A stretch of DNA of 41,570 nucleotides from an uncultured Clostridia bacterium. Its GTDB lineage: Bacteria; Bacillota; Clostridia; UBA1381. The position numbers were made by a program, and so were the translations under genes. Under the pieces are notes generated by a model. That model was not told the DNA's origin. It saw only the letters and a list, made by a program, of their open reading frames with translations, and searched no databases. The stretch lies in the NCBI GenBank assembly GCA_947585795.1, contig CANPXG010000018.1, positions 1 through 41,570 of the forward strand, written 5' to 3'. Of the stretch, positions 13,001 through 25,000 are shown piece after piece; position 1 is the stretch's first letter, and every line of letters starts with the position of its first letter.

Positions 13001-16000
13001 CTGTCGGTGACAACGCTGACGGTGAACTCGGCGATTCGAGCACAATATCGAAGAACATACCCGTTATGGTAGGCGGCAACGACGTTATCATTAAGGACAG
13101 CGACGGCACGCCCGTTTACGGTACGTTCTATATGAAGCAAGGCGACACCGAGGACTTTAGCGCAGCATTTGACGTATTTAACCTTTATAAAGACGCGACG
13201 CTTGAGATGAATGACTTCGTATTCACGTCAAGCGACAACGAAACGCTTAACGTAACGTCAGACACGGGCGTAGCAAGTGCGGCAAAGACGGGTACGGTTT
13301 ATCTGAGAGCTATGGAAAATACTCTCAGTAAGAAGAGCGCGTTTATAAAGATCGTAATAACGGATAAGGACGTTGATATTCAGCCGAAGGCTGTTACAAA
13401 GGGTAATCACTCACTCGCGTTGAGAACAGACGGTACGATTTGGGCTTGGGGCGTGAACAGTAAGGGTCAGCTCGGAACAGGCGATACCCTCAATGTTGAC
13501 GAGCCCGTAAACGTAACGCCGGCGGGTACGACGTTTAAGGAAATAGCTGTGGGCAACGAGTTCGCTCTCGCTGTTGACAGCGACGGCAACGTATGGTCGA
13601 CGGGTGACAATACGTTCAGTCAGCTTGGTGCGGATAAGACCGTGACGGCACAGCGCACAAGCTTTGAAAAGATAGAAGGTCTTGCGGACATAACCGCGGT
13701 AAGCGCGGGTTACTCGTTCGCGATGGCTCTTGACAAGCAGGGTTACGTATGGACATGGGGCAGCAATAACAGAGGTCAGCTCGGTATAGGCAACACTGCA
13801 AACGAAGTGAGCGAGCCTGCAAGAATTCCTTCAATAGACCACGTAACAGATATTTCCGCGGGCTATCAAAACGCTATGATGGTTCGCTCCGACGGAAAGA
13901 TTTGGGCTGTCGGTGAAAACAACGGTCAGGCGGGCAACGGCTATTCGTCGGGCACGATTTGGACACCGGTTGAAATCAGGAACATAGCCGATCCGATAGT
14001 AGCTGTTTCAACGTCAGCCGACCACAGTTTGGCACTCGCGTTTGCGGGATACGTATACGCTTCCGGCAGCAACGTAAGCGGTCAGCTCGGCACCGGCGAC
14101 GGAAAGAATACAAACACGTTTGTTCAGGCGAGCAAAGACCTTGTGGGCATAACGCAGATAAGCGCAGGCAATATGTACAGTTACCTGCTTAAGAATGACG
14201 GTAAGATTTACGGCTTCGGTCTTAACAGTATCGGACAGCTCGGTATGAACGATACCGTATCAAAGACCACGCCTACGGTCAATAACTACGCGCAGCCCAA
14301 TGTTGAGGGCGTAAGCGCCGGTACGCAGTATACTCTGTTCTACACAACGGACGGATACGTATACGGCTTCGGTGACTACTCACTCGGCGCGAATTTGAGC
14401 CGAAACGAAACAAAGAGTATCGTTCCCGTACTTATCGGTGAGAGAACAGACCTCGTCGCACAGACGGAAATGACTCTGAAGGTAGGAGAAACGGGCATAC
14501 TCGAAACATATTCGGGCGAGAAGTTTAACCTGCGTCAGAACGTCGTATCAGGCGCATCGGGTGCGACATTCAAGTCAATCAACAGCGGTATCGCATCGGT
14601 TGACGCGTATGACGGCTACGCGGAGGTTACGGGCGTAAGCACCGGTATAACTCACGTGGTTGTTACGAAGGGCGACCTTACGTCGGTTACGGTAGTGCGC
14701 GTAATCGGCGCGCCCGAGGACGATACAGAAACAGAAGTTACAACATATCCGGTAGTTTCCGGCGGTTACGCGCACGTTGTGGCGCTGAAGGCTGACGGAA
14801 CAGTCTGGACATGGGGTTATAACGAATACGGACAGCTCGGTAACGGAACGATTGCAAATTCCTACGAGCCTATAAACGTTACCGCGCTTAACGGGAAGGA
14901 CGTAATAAGCGTTCAGGCGGGCGAGTATCATTCGCTGGCGCTGACGCGCAGCGGCGACGTATATGCGTGGGGACGCAATAACTACGGACAGCTTGGCGTT
15001 GGTGACGCGAGTCAGTGGATCTCTACGCCGAGAAGAGTATCCGGTCTGCCGAAGATAACGGCAATTTCGGGCGGAACGTATCATTCCGTATTCCTCAGCG
15101 AGGACGGATACGTATACACAAGCGGCGACAACAGCTACGGACAACTCGGCGTTTCTACGGCAAGCTACAGCGAGGCGTACCGTCCCGTACAAGTTCAGGG
15201 ACTTAACAAGGTTCTGAGCATCAGTCAGGGCGCGGGCGGTAACTCGACCAAGGCTGTACGCTACGACGGCACAATTTGGTCATGGGGAGAAAACGCCAAA
15301 GTTGACGAAAGCGGCGGCTATGAAACGATTGACATTCCCGAGCAGATAGTTCTCGGTGAAGAGTATGACGGTAAGGTTATAAGACTTTACGAGGGTAACT
15401 CCCACACGATGGCGCTCCTCAACAACGGTAAGCTCGTTTCGTGGGGTGCGAGAAGAGAGAACGGAGAGCTCGGAAGAAGCGATACAAATACGTTCGGCAC
15501 CGTTGAAGTGTTTGACGGCAGTGCGGGACATTACGTTGTCGAAGTAGCCGCAGGTCCCGTACATAACCTTGCTCTTACTGATGACGGTAAGGTTTGGACG
15601 TGGGGTTCGCCCGAACACGGACGTCTTGGCATAGGCGTTCAAGAAGCAAAAGACTCGAAGGCTGTTATTACTCCGAGAAGAATACAAATAGACGGTTCTG
15701 ACAATTACCGCGCGATAGAAGTAGGTACGGGCGGCTCGTCCTCGTATGTTGTTCTTGACGACGGCTTCGTTTGGAGCTTCGGTCACAACCTCAGAGGACA
15801 GCTCGGCAACGGTTACGCGGAGGAGGATCCTGCCTTCCATAAGAGTGCGGACGGCATGGATGAGGACGCGTACAACAGCGTGCTCGTAACGGGAACAAGC
15901 TTAACGCTCACGCCCGAAAGCCTTGTAATTATCAAGGGTTCGAGTCCCAGCCAGCTTGAGGTATCGTTCAACAGATTTAACCTCATCACCGACACGGCTT

Positions 16001-19000
16001 CCGTTGGCGACACGTACGAATGGACGGTAAGCGACGAGGTAGACGCAGAAGGTAAACCGCCGATTTACGCGGGCGGTCTGGTTTCGGTGGACGCTTCCGG
16101 TCTTGTAACCGGTCATGACGTGGGCTCCGCTACGGTTACCGTTACGGATACAAAGACGGGCTTCTCGAAGTCGGCGTTTGTCGAGGTTATAGATTTGAAG
16201 GATATGCGTCTTGAGAAGGTAGTATTCGACTACTCGCCTCTCGATATTATTCCTATAAGACAGGCGGTTATAGACGGTATACTTGACAACGACGAATACA
16301 GTGAAACGACAAACGAGTACGGAATCAACGTATACTCGTTCACGGATCCGCTTAAGAACGTTTACGCGGGACAGGTAGAAACGGAAACTCCCGACGCGAC
16401 GACCGTAACGGTACGCGTTAAGAGTTATATTGACCGTGACAAGATTTCTTGGGTTAAGGATGACGGCACTGAAGTAGAGGGAATACTTAACACCACGGAA
16501 AATGACCAGTTCTACGGATATTACGAGTTCTTTAACGTTCCTATAGGCGAGCTTACGGATAATTACTACTTCCGTATAGTAAACGACTCCGATGATGGCG
16601 CGTATGACGGTCGGATCAAGGCGCATACGGTAAGATTCTCCAAGAACGGAAATCTTAAGGTATTGAAGGTAGCCGTGGGCGCACCGGAAGAATACGACGA
16701 TACGTATATGAAGGACGATGATGCGCATAAGGCTCTCAAAGACGCGCCTCTCGACAAGAACGTGAAGATGGCTGTAGAAATAGACAGTTCGGGCAACTAT
16801 TACGTGATCGTCGAGGAAGAAGACGATACTGAGCTTACGGCAAAGGATATCTACATCTACGCCGAGGCTGCGGTTTCGAGTAAGGGTATTAAAGTAGCGG
16901 GAATTACGGTCAATACTGACCATCCGGACGCAAGACATGAAGTATACTATGATGTTCAGAAGGTAACATTAGAGGATGATGAAATGTCAAAGTCCGTTCC
17001 GATAATCGTAACACCGCAAAGCGGCTCGGCGGTATCGCATACGCTCACGATTTACAGACAGTCGGCAGCGACGACCGTTTCGAGTATACAGCTTGTAACT
17101 AAGGACGATGAAGGTGCAGCCTCCGCGACGTATGACGCGTACACGACCGACGATCCGCAGCGGTACGAGGTCGTAATACCCGCCGATGTGGAGATCACGG
17201 ATATTATTACAACTCCGCTTGTTCCTGACGCGGCGATCGTATCGTACATACCGACATCGCTTCTCAACGATAAGAGAACAAATACGGTAGAAGGCGCGTT
17301 TACATACGAGGGTTATATTCTTGACGACAGCACGGACGTTGAGGAAGTAACAATTCAACTCACAGCGTCATCGCTTGCGGGCGCTCCGTACACGCTCACG
17401 ATTTATAAGATAAAAGCGGACGACGATCCGTTCGTATCGGTCGACGACAGCGGTAAGCTTTCACCGATGATCATGGACGACGAAGGCACGCCAAGACAGA
17501 TGTACGTATGGGCTGTTGCCGACGACGCGGAAACGGCGAGCGTAACGATAGCGACGTCGCTTCCGAACGCGTCCGTAAAGATAGGCGAAACGACAAACAA
17601 GTATCATCTGACGGATAACGTAACTCTCAACATGAACGAGAAGGGTTACATGGACGTAATTCTAAACGTAGTTCCTGTTTCGGGCGCGGCTATTCCGTAC
17701 ACACTGCGTCTGTATAAGGAGTCTGCGGATCCGAGAATAGGCGCTCTCGACGTTAATAAGCTCAGCGATTTGAATACCCTGCTTGAAGGATACACCGTTG
17801 AGTATGACGTTAAGAACGGCAGATATGTCGCAAAAGTTAAGAATGATACGACAAAAGTAAGAGTACACGCAAAAGCGGCTCAGGAAAAGGCTCTTGTCGG
17901 TATCGCGGACACTGAGGCGAACGCGAGAAATGAAGCGTCAAGTCTGTCAACCGCATCCGACGAGGCTTATGAGGACGTACAGCTTGACGGTGAAACTACC
18001 ACGGTTTATATCGCGGTAACACCCGCAGGCTCGCAGTATAAGGCTAATCAAGCGGCTTACCGCCTTGATATAGTTAAGATGTCCGCAAATACGGCGATCA
18101 AGGTAACATTCGGCGGTGTTGAGCTGAACAGAAACAGCAGCGGCGAGTATGAGTACACTCTGCCCGCTTCAACGGACGAAATGGACAACACAACGCAGAT
18201 GCTTAGAGCCGAGGGCGTTATAATAAGCGGAGATGCAGAAACGCCCGACACGACGCTGAAGATAACCATTTCCGACAACGACACGTTTGTTATGGATAAA
18301 GACGCGACATACTTCGACGAGGCTATGTATACGGCGAAGCAGCCGGAGCCGACGATCGTTTATATCCATGTACAGGCGGAGGACGGCACGATCAGACCTC
18401 CGGTCAAGGTGAAGCTTTACAAGCTCCCCGAAACCACGGGTATAATTAAGGTTGAACTGACGGATCATCATGCTCCGACAGCGTATAAACCTACCATAAA
18501 CACATACAGCGGTCAGGCTCCTTACTCCGAGGACGGCGTTGACATATACGTTTACACGTCAGACGCGCGTTCGCAGGTTGCGGTGGGAGCAAACGGCACG
18601 CACGGCGAGTTCGTAACTCCCGAGCCGACAGACGCGCAGCATCCCGAAAACGGCGGCGTGGCACACGTTGTTCTGCCCGCTTCGCAGCTCGCGCCTCTCG
18701 CTTCGGGCGGTACGACGGCGACGCTGTATGTAAAGAGAGCCGACGGCATAGTAGAAAAGGTAGACGGCGCAGCCGTTGCCGGTGCTATGAATGAAGCCGG
18801 TCTTGAAATTACCTACGCTTCAGACGACATAAGTCTGCGCAAGGTAGACTCCGTGCCTGTGGCTGACGATGAAACGAGTCCGAATTACACAGGTATGGTT
18901 AAGACGCTCGTTGAAACCGATGAGGAAGGTAAGGAAACAGTATCGTATTACCTCGGTATCGACGACGAAGATATTGTAACCGACGGTGACAGCAAGCGCA

Positions 19001-22000
19001 TCGTTATAACGGCTGAAGCGAACGACTTCAACGCCAAGGTAATAATCCTTGATACCGACGAGGCTCTGACTGACGATATGAAGAGCGAGGCGGCGTATAA
19101 GGCGGCGAAGGAGATCTCGATCCCCGCAGAGCTTATGGATGCTCCCAAGAACTTAACGATTCTTGTAATCGCGGAGGATGACTTCAATACGAAGAGCTAC
19201 ACGCTCACGCTGCGCAGAAAGTCCTCGGATGCTGAGCTTGAATTTGTGAAGGCTATTGAAATAGAGGACGAAGACGCTAACCTCAACACCAACTCCGACG
19301 GTTATTATTACACCTATGTCGAAGAGGGCAGAACAGTCCTTCCGCTTAGAGCGAAGGCTAAGGACCATGAAGCTAAGGTAGCAATAGAAACAAATTACAA
19401 GACTCCTGTCGGCGCGGGAGGTATGACGTTCACGTCTAACGACACGACTGTGAACATAAATCTCTCCGGCGTGACAGAAGCGGAGCTTGAAACGGGTATT
19501 CTCATACCGATTTACGTCAAGTCAGAGAACGGTACCGTACAGGAATATAAGGTAAAGGTATCTTCTGTAGCGAACAACGCGGACCTCGCCAAGGTAGAGG
19601 TCGTTGTAGACGGTATTCCGAGAGAAGCCAAGAAGGACGACGACTTTGAAGCGAACGGCAAATACGTGATAAAGATTGCCGACACGCTTAGCATCGTTGA
19701 CATTATCGCTACTCCCGAAACGCCTATGGTTCAGTATGTTCACATCGGCGGTTCCTACGACGATAAGAACGAAGAAACCGGCGCGGTAACGCGCTTCAGC
19801 GTACCTGTACCGAACGCGTCCACCACGGTGGGACTCGAGGTAAAGGCTAAGAACGGTATAGTTAAGCAGTACACGCTTGAGATCCAAAAGGTACATATCG
19901 ACACAAGCCTTGAATATGTACGCGTGGAGGACACCGATGTAACTCAAAACAACGGCGTATATACCTACTACAGACCTGGCGTATCGACGATGGAATCCGT
20001 AAGGGCTGCTGTCGGCGCGGTTGACGCGAACGCCACAGTTAAGGTAGAGGCTATAAAGAGAGATACAACCAAGTCACCGTACGGCATACTGTCCGCAACG
20101 GAGCTTGACGACAGCGATCTTGCTTCTAACAGGTGGAGCAACGACGCTACCGATCTGCACGATCAGCCCGTCAACAGGTACCGTATCACGGTTACTGCCG
20201 CGGATGATTACACAACCAAGGAATACACGCTTATCATAAGAGATGACTCGAACAACACCGACGTTGAATACATCATGGTAGACACGTATGTGGCTGTTAA
20301 GGGTAATGACGGCGTTACTTGGACAGTGGAAGTACCTGAAACGATGAAGTTCGCGGACTTCAAGATACAGGCTGCGGACGAGTGGGCTAAGCTCTCATAC
20401 GTAGAGAATGTACGTGCAACTGCCGAAGCGGCATCCACGCCGAACACAGGCAGCGTATTCCAAACCGTTTCCGACATTGATGTTGAAACGGGCGACCAGT
20501 ACAAGTACTTCAAGGTACTCTCGCAGGACGGCACCGCCACGGCGGTATATGTACTCAGAATTGTCGGTACCGACACGGCTCCCGGCATTGAGGACGTAAC
20601 CGTAAACGGCATCGACGCGAACGAGCCTACGGACGACGAAAAGAGATATACATTCTTCGACGTTCTTCCGAACGCGAGCGCGGCGCTCGTTGGAGTGAAA
20701 GCGACAAGCAGAGATCTGTACGTTCAGATCGACAACGGCGAGATAACGCCTGACGGTTACGCTGAAAGCGCGGTTGAAATCAAGCTTTCCGAGTCGGGCG
20801 AGATGGAGGTTCCGTTCAGACTGTACGCGCAGCCGGGCGGCAGCCCCGTATATCAGAACACGCTTGTACTGAAGCGTCTTGGCGACGAGTTCGCGATTAC
20901 CGTGAAGGTAGACGGCGAAGAGGTTAAGAACCACAATCTTGACGGCTCGTACGTTTACTACATAGACGGTACGGAAACAGACGCTGAAGTTTCTGCGGTT
21001 GCGAACAACGAGCACATTGTTGAAATCATAGGTCTTAACGGAGTTTCGGGTGACAACAGCGACGATCCTGCAATGAACGCCGTAATTACGACAGACCTTG
21101 AGGATAGCATAAACAGCAATGTTACCGTTGTGACCATCAACGTTACTCCGGTCAACGGTGATGAAACGGGTAAGGCAGAATACAAGCTTTACATTTACAA
21201 GAAGAGCAACAACGCGAACATAGCGTCCGTAACGGCAAATCCAAACGATCCGGATAATAAGAATACGGACGATACCGCGAACGATGTTGTTACAATAAAT
21301 GTACACAATGACGAAACGGACGATGATGTTCCGACAGACTTTGAAGCGTACCGCGTATTTGTTCCGAAGGTTGAGGACAATTACAACGCGTTCGAGCTGC
21401 AGATAACTCTTGACGATATTTACGCGACGGTAGCAAGCGTCGGCGATAATTCGTCGATAGTTACGGAAAACGGAGTCGCGACCGTATCCGTTCAGGAAAT
21501 CATGGCAAACTACGATTACGACAAGGATGACGAAAACGAATCGTTCCTCGTTCCCGTAGTTGTCAAGGCACAAAGCGGCAATACAAAGACATATTATGTC
21601 ATTGTCACTCCGACCGACATGAATATGACGCTCGAGGTATTCTACGATAACGACTCTGTTCCCAAGGAGGAGGACAGCAACGACTTCATCGTATACGTTC
21701 CGACGAGCAGAAATGACGCTAATGTAAGAGTAGTATCCAACAGCATTATCTTCGGCATAAGGAACGTAACCGATGTTACGAATATCGTAACAGTTGCGTC
21801 GCCGAACGCTGACAGATACCAGTTCAAGGTTAACAATCTGTCCGGTGTTACGGACGATACCCCGTACATATACGAGGTAGACGTAGTCAAGGAAGGCTCG
21901 TCGTTCGTAAAGACCTACAGACTGATAATCAAACCGCAGAGCACAAGTACCGAGATCGACGTCACGGTAAACGGCGTAAATGCCAATTGGGTATCCGCGG

Positions 22001-25000
22001 GCGCGGGATACTATGACGGAAGTATCGCAGTAGATTCGTCGATAGCAAACGTTTACGTGAGCGCGGCGAATAAGTATACAAAGCTTCTCGTAACGACACA
22101 GGAGGAAGCGAAGAATATTACCGAGGCGGATATCCGCGATAAGGGAGAAACGTCGAGGGTATTCAATATTCCGCTTACCGAAGCACTTACGGGTGACACG
22201 GCTAAGTATTACACGATATTCATTCTTCCGCAGAATATAGACGAAGGAATTACAAAGAGAACACTGCGCATTGTAAGACGCAGCAACGATAACAGTATCA
22301 TAAGCGTAAAACGCGGCGGTGAGGAAGCCGAGAAGGAAACGACACCGAACGAGGACGGCAGCGAGAATATTACATACGTATTCTACGTTGACCAAATGAC
22401 CGAAACACCGGTGATCGACATCGAATCCGCGCTTCGCTCGACTCTCAGAGTCGGATACTATGACGGTGCGGCGCAGTGGCACAATAACGGTAATGATAAT
22501 GCGTCGGCAGATAGCGAAACGTCTGGTTGGACGTCCGGAAATACATGGAGAAATGTACTTTCGGCAGGTGCGAACAGCGGCAAGTATGTGATTGAGGTAG
22601 CGGCGGAGAACGGCGAGAAGAAGTCGTACGCTCTCGAATTCCGTACCAAGTCGTCAGACACCTCGATAAAGAGCATCATTACCGAAAAGGGTAAGAAGGG
22701 CGAGTACAATGTTGACACATCGCTTGAAGTACTGTACGAGGCGAATGTTCCCAACAGACAGACGAGTCTTGAGATTACCCCGACCGAGAAACACGCTAAG
22801 ATCACGGCAGTTCACGAGGTTGAAACTCCCGATGATTTGTCAAACGTAATAGACGTGACCGGCGATATAATTTCGCAGGGTAAGACAGAGGACGGCGCGT
22901 ACAGGTTCATGCTCAAGAAGGGCGCTGACCTTGACGCGAAGAGGTATTTGAGAATTACCGTTAAGCCTCAGAACGAGAGCTTACCGTCGAAGAACTACTA
23001 CCTGCTCCTGAAGGGCGCGTCCGACGACCTGTCCTTGAAGGAGGTTACGGTTGACGACGTAACGAGGACCGCGGATGAGGCAATTTCCGACGGTACAAGA
23101 TTTGTATTCAGTGTTCCGACGAACGCGACCGAGTCCGACGTGACGATTACGGCAAACAATCTCGCGAAGCTCGTGAAGCTGAACGAAACGAACCTGTCGA
23201 TGCCGTACTCCAACGTGCTCAGCAGAAAGTCATACACGCTTTCGGACGAGGAAGTTACGGAGCTTGTCGTAGAGCTTCATTCACAGCTTTACGTAAGCGA
23301 CGTTCGCACTCCGAACGCCAAGGCGGTATACACCGTAGCTATCTATAAGAGCAGCAATAACGCCGGCGTGGGCGAGGTTATCGTCAACGGTATAACGGCG
23401 GTTCAGCGCAGTAACAACCCGACAATTTACGAGGTTGCGATTCCGTCGACGCTCAATGCAGAGGGCGTACCGAGCGCGGCGAACCCGGCAACAGTAATAA
23501 TCCGCACCTCAAGCGGTATCGCGGAGATAACCGTTGACGGATATGAGCCTGTATACGGCGAATTTGTAACGGACGACTTTGAGCTTGACAGCCCCGAGGT
23601 TTCGACCGTAAACGAGCTTGGCTTCACGATCGTTTCCTCGTCGGGTACGGTTAAGCAGAAGTACACTCTGTACGTATATACCGATTACGAGGATACGGAT
23701 GTTAAGTCTGTTTACCTAAATAAGCAGCAGCTCAAGGCGGGCGATACGACGGATGTTGACATATCGCTTCTCTCGCTTGAACCGCTTGACGACGACAGCA
23801 GGGTTTACACGGCGGTTGTGAACAAGCGCGGACCGGTTGATATTTCAATCGTTCCCGAGGGACATATGTCGAAGGTATTGCTGTACGGTAACGGTATATC
23901 CGAGGAAGATCCGCTTGTAAGCGGCGGTAGCGACACGGGCATGGGCTACGTGTTTGAAAACCTTGCCCTCGATGAGGTGGAGGATACCGTATTCAACTTC
24001 AGAATTACAAGCTATGACGGCTCGATTGTAAGCGATCCGTATCAGATAGTAATCAAGTATGTTGAAGACTCGGATGCAGACATCAAGAGCGTTGTATTTG
24101 ACGGAGTACAGGCTGAGAAACTTGACTTTATCCCGAATACGTACGCGGTAAGAATAGACAGCGCTGTTATATACGGCGTACTCACCATCACCGCGGCGAA
24201 CGAGGATGTAACGGTCAAGCTCGGAAACAACACTTCCGTTAAGGGCGTGCTCGATGTTCCGTACAACAGAATTACAGATAACGTAATAAAGGCTGAATTT
24301 ACGGCAACGTCAAGCGACGGCAATGTAACAAAGAAGTACACCGCATACATTATAAGAAATAATGTCGGCGCAAGAGAGATTTACGTAAACGGCAATAAGG
24401 TTGAAAGAACAAGCGAAGGATACGTTTACGAGGTCGGCTATGAAGCCACCGCGGCGGAGATACTTGCTGTTGCCGACAACGAGATCTCGATGGTACAGAT
24501 CGCTTCCGGCGAGATGAGAGCGCATCGTAATACGCAGCTCGTACCGCTTACGGGCGACGTAACGACCGTTCCGGTAAGAATTTACTCATATCCGTACGGC
24601 GCTTCGGATTACGTTGAAGAAACGGTTACGCTTGTGAAGCAGGACGCTTCGCTCGGACTGTCAAGCGTACTCATCAAGTCCGAATCCGAGAGCGAGTACA
24701 GATCGGTACTCCCCGACAAGTTCGGAAACTATCTTGCGACCATTCCGTCAGCCGACGATGATGCAAGCGTTGTCATAATAGTTCATGACAAGGCGAAGGT
24801 AGGACTTATAAGAGTCAATGAAGGCTCTGAAAACAAATTGCTTGCCGAGGATACAATGCAGATCACGGTTGATAACATTCCGAATCTGACGGCAAACAAC
24901 CTGTTCTACATTGTGCTCAGCAGCGGCACAAAGACCGGCAGACGTGAACTTAGAATAGTTAAAGAAAAGGGTAACACAAGCGTTGCAGAGGTTATCGCCG

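Noticed and set aside
1-15894. Ran guanine-exchange function suggested by the RCC1 name
   Set aside because: Bacterial extracellular RCC1 arrays share only the propeller fold; no Ran pathway exists in bacteria.
1063-16191. CRISPR array or DNA-level satellite suggested by regular repetition
   Set aside because: The periodicity is at protein level (about 50-residue blades). DNA copies differ at wobble positions and there is no repeat-spacer pattern.
15901-16938. Antisense open frame of 345 codons
   Set aside because: Complement of the Big2/stalk junction. No start context and no recognisable domain.
20395-22482. Long antisense open frame of 695 codons
   Set aside because: It lies wholly within the giant coding sequence on the opposite strand. 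The translation is rich in Arg, Val, Tyr and Cys without domain pattern, RBS or signal. Codon bias of the sense strand explains the lack of antisense stops.
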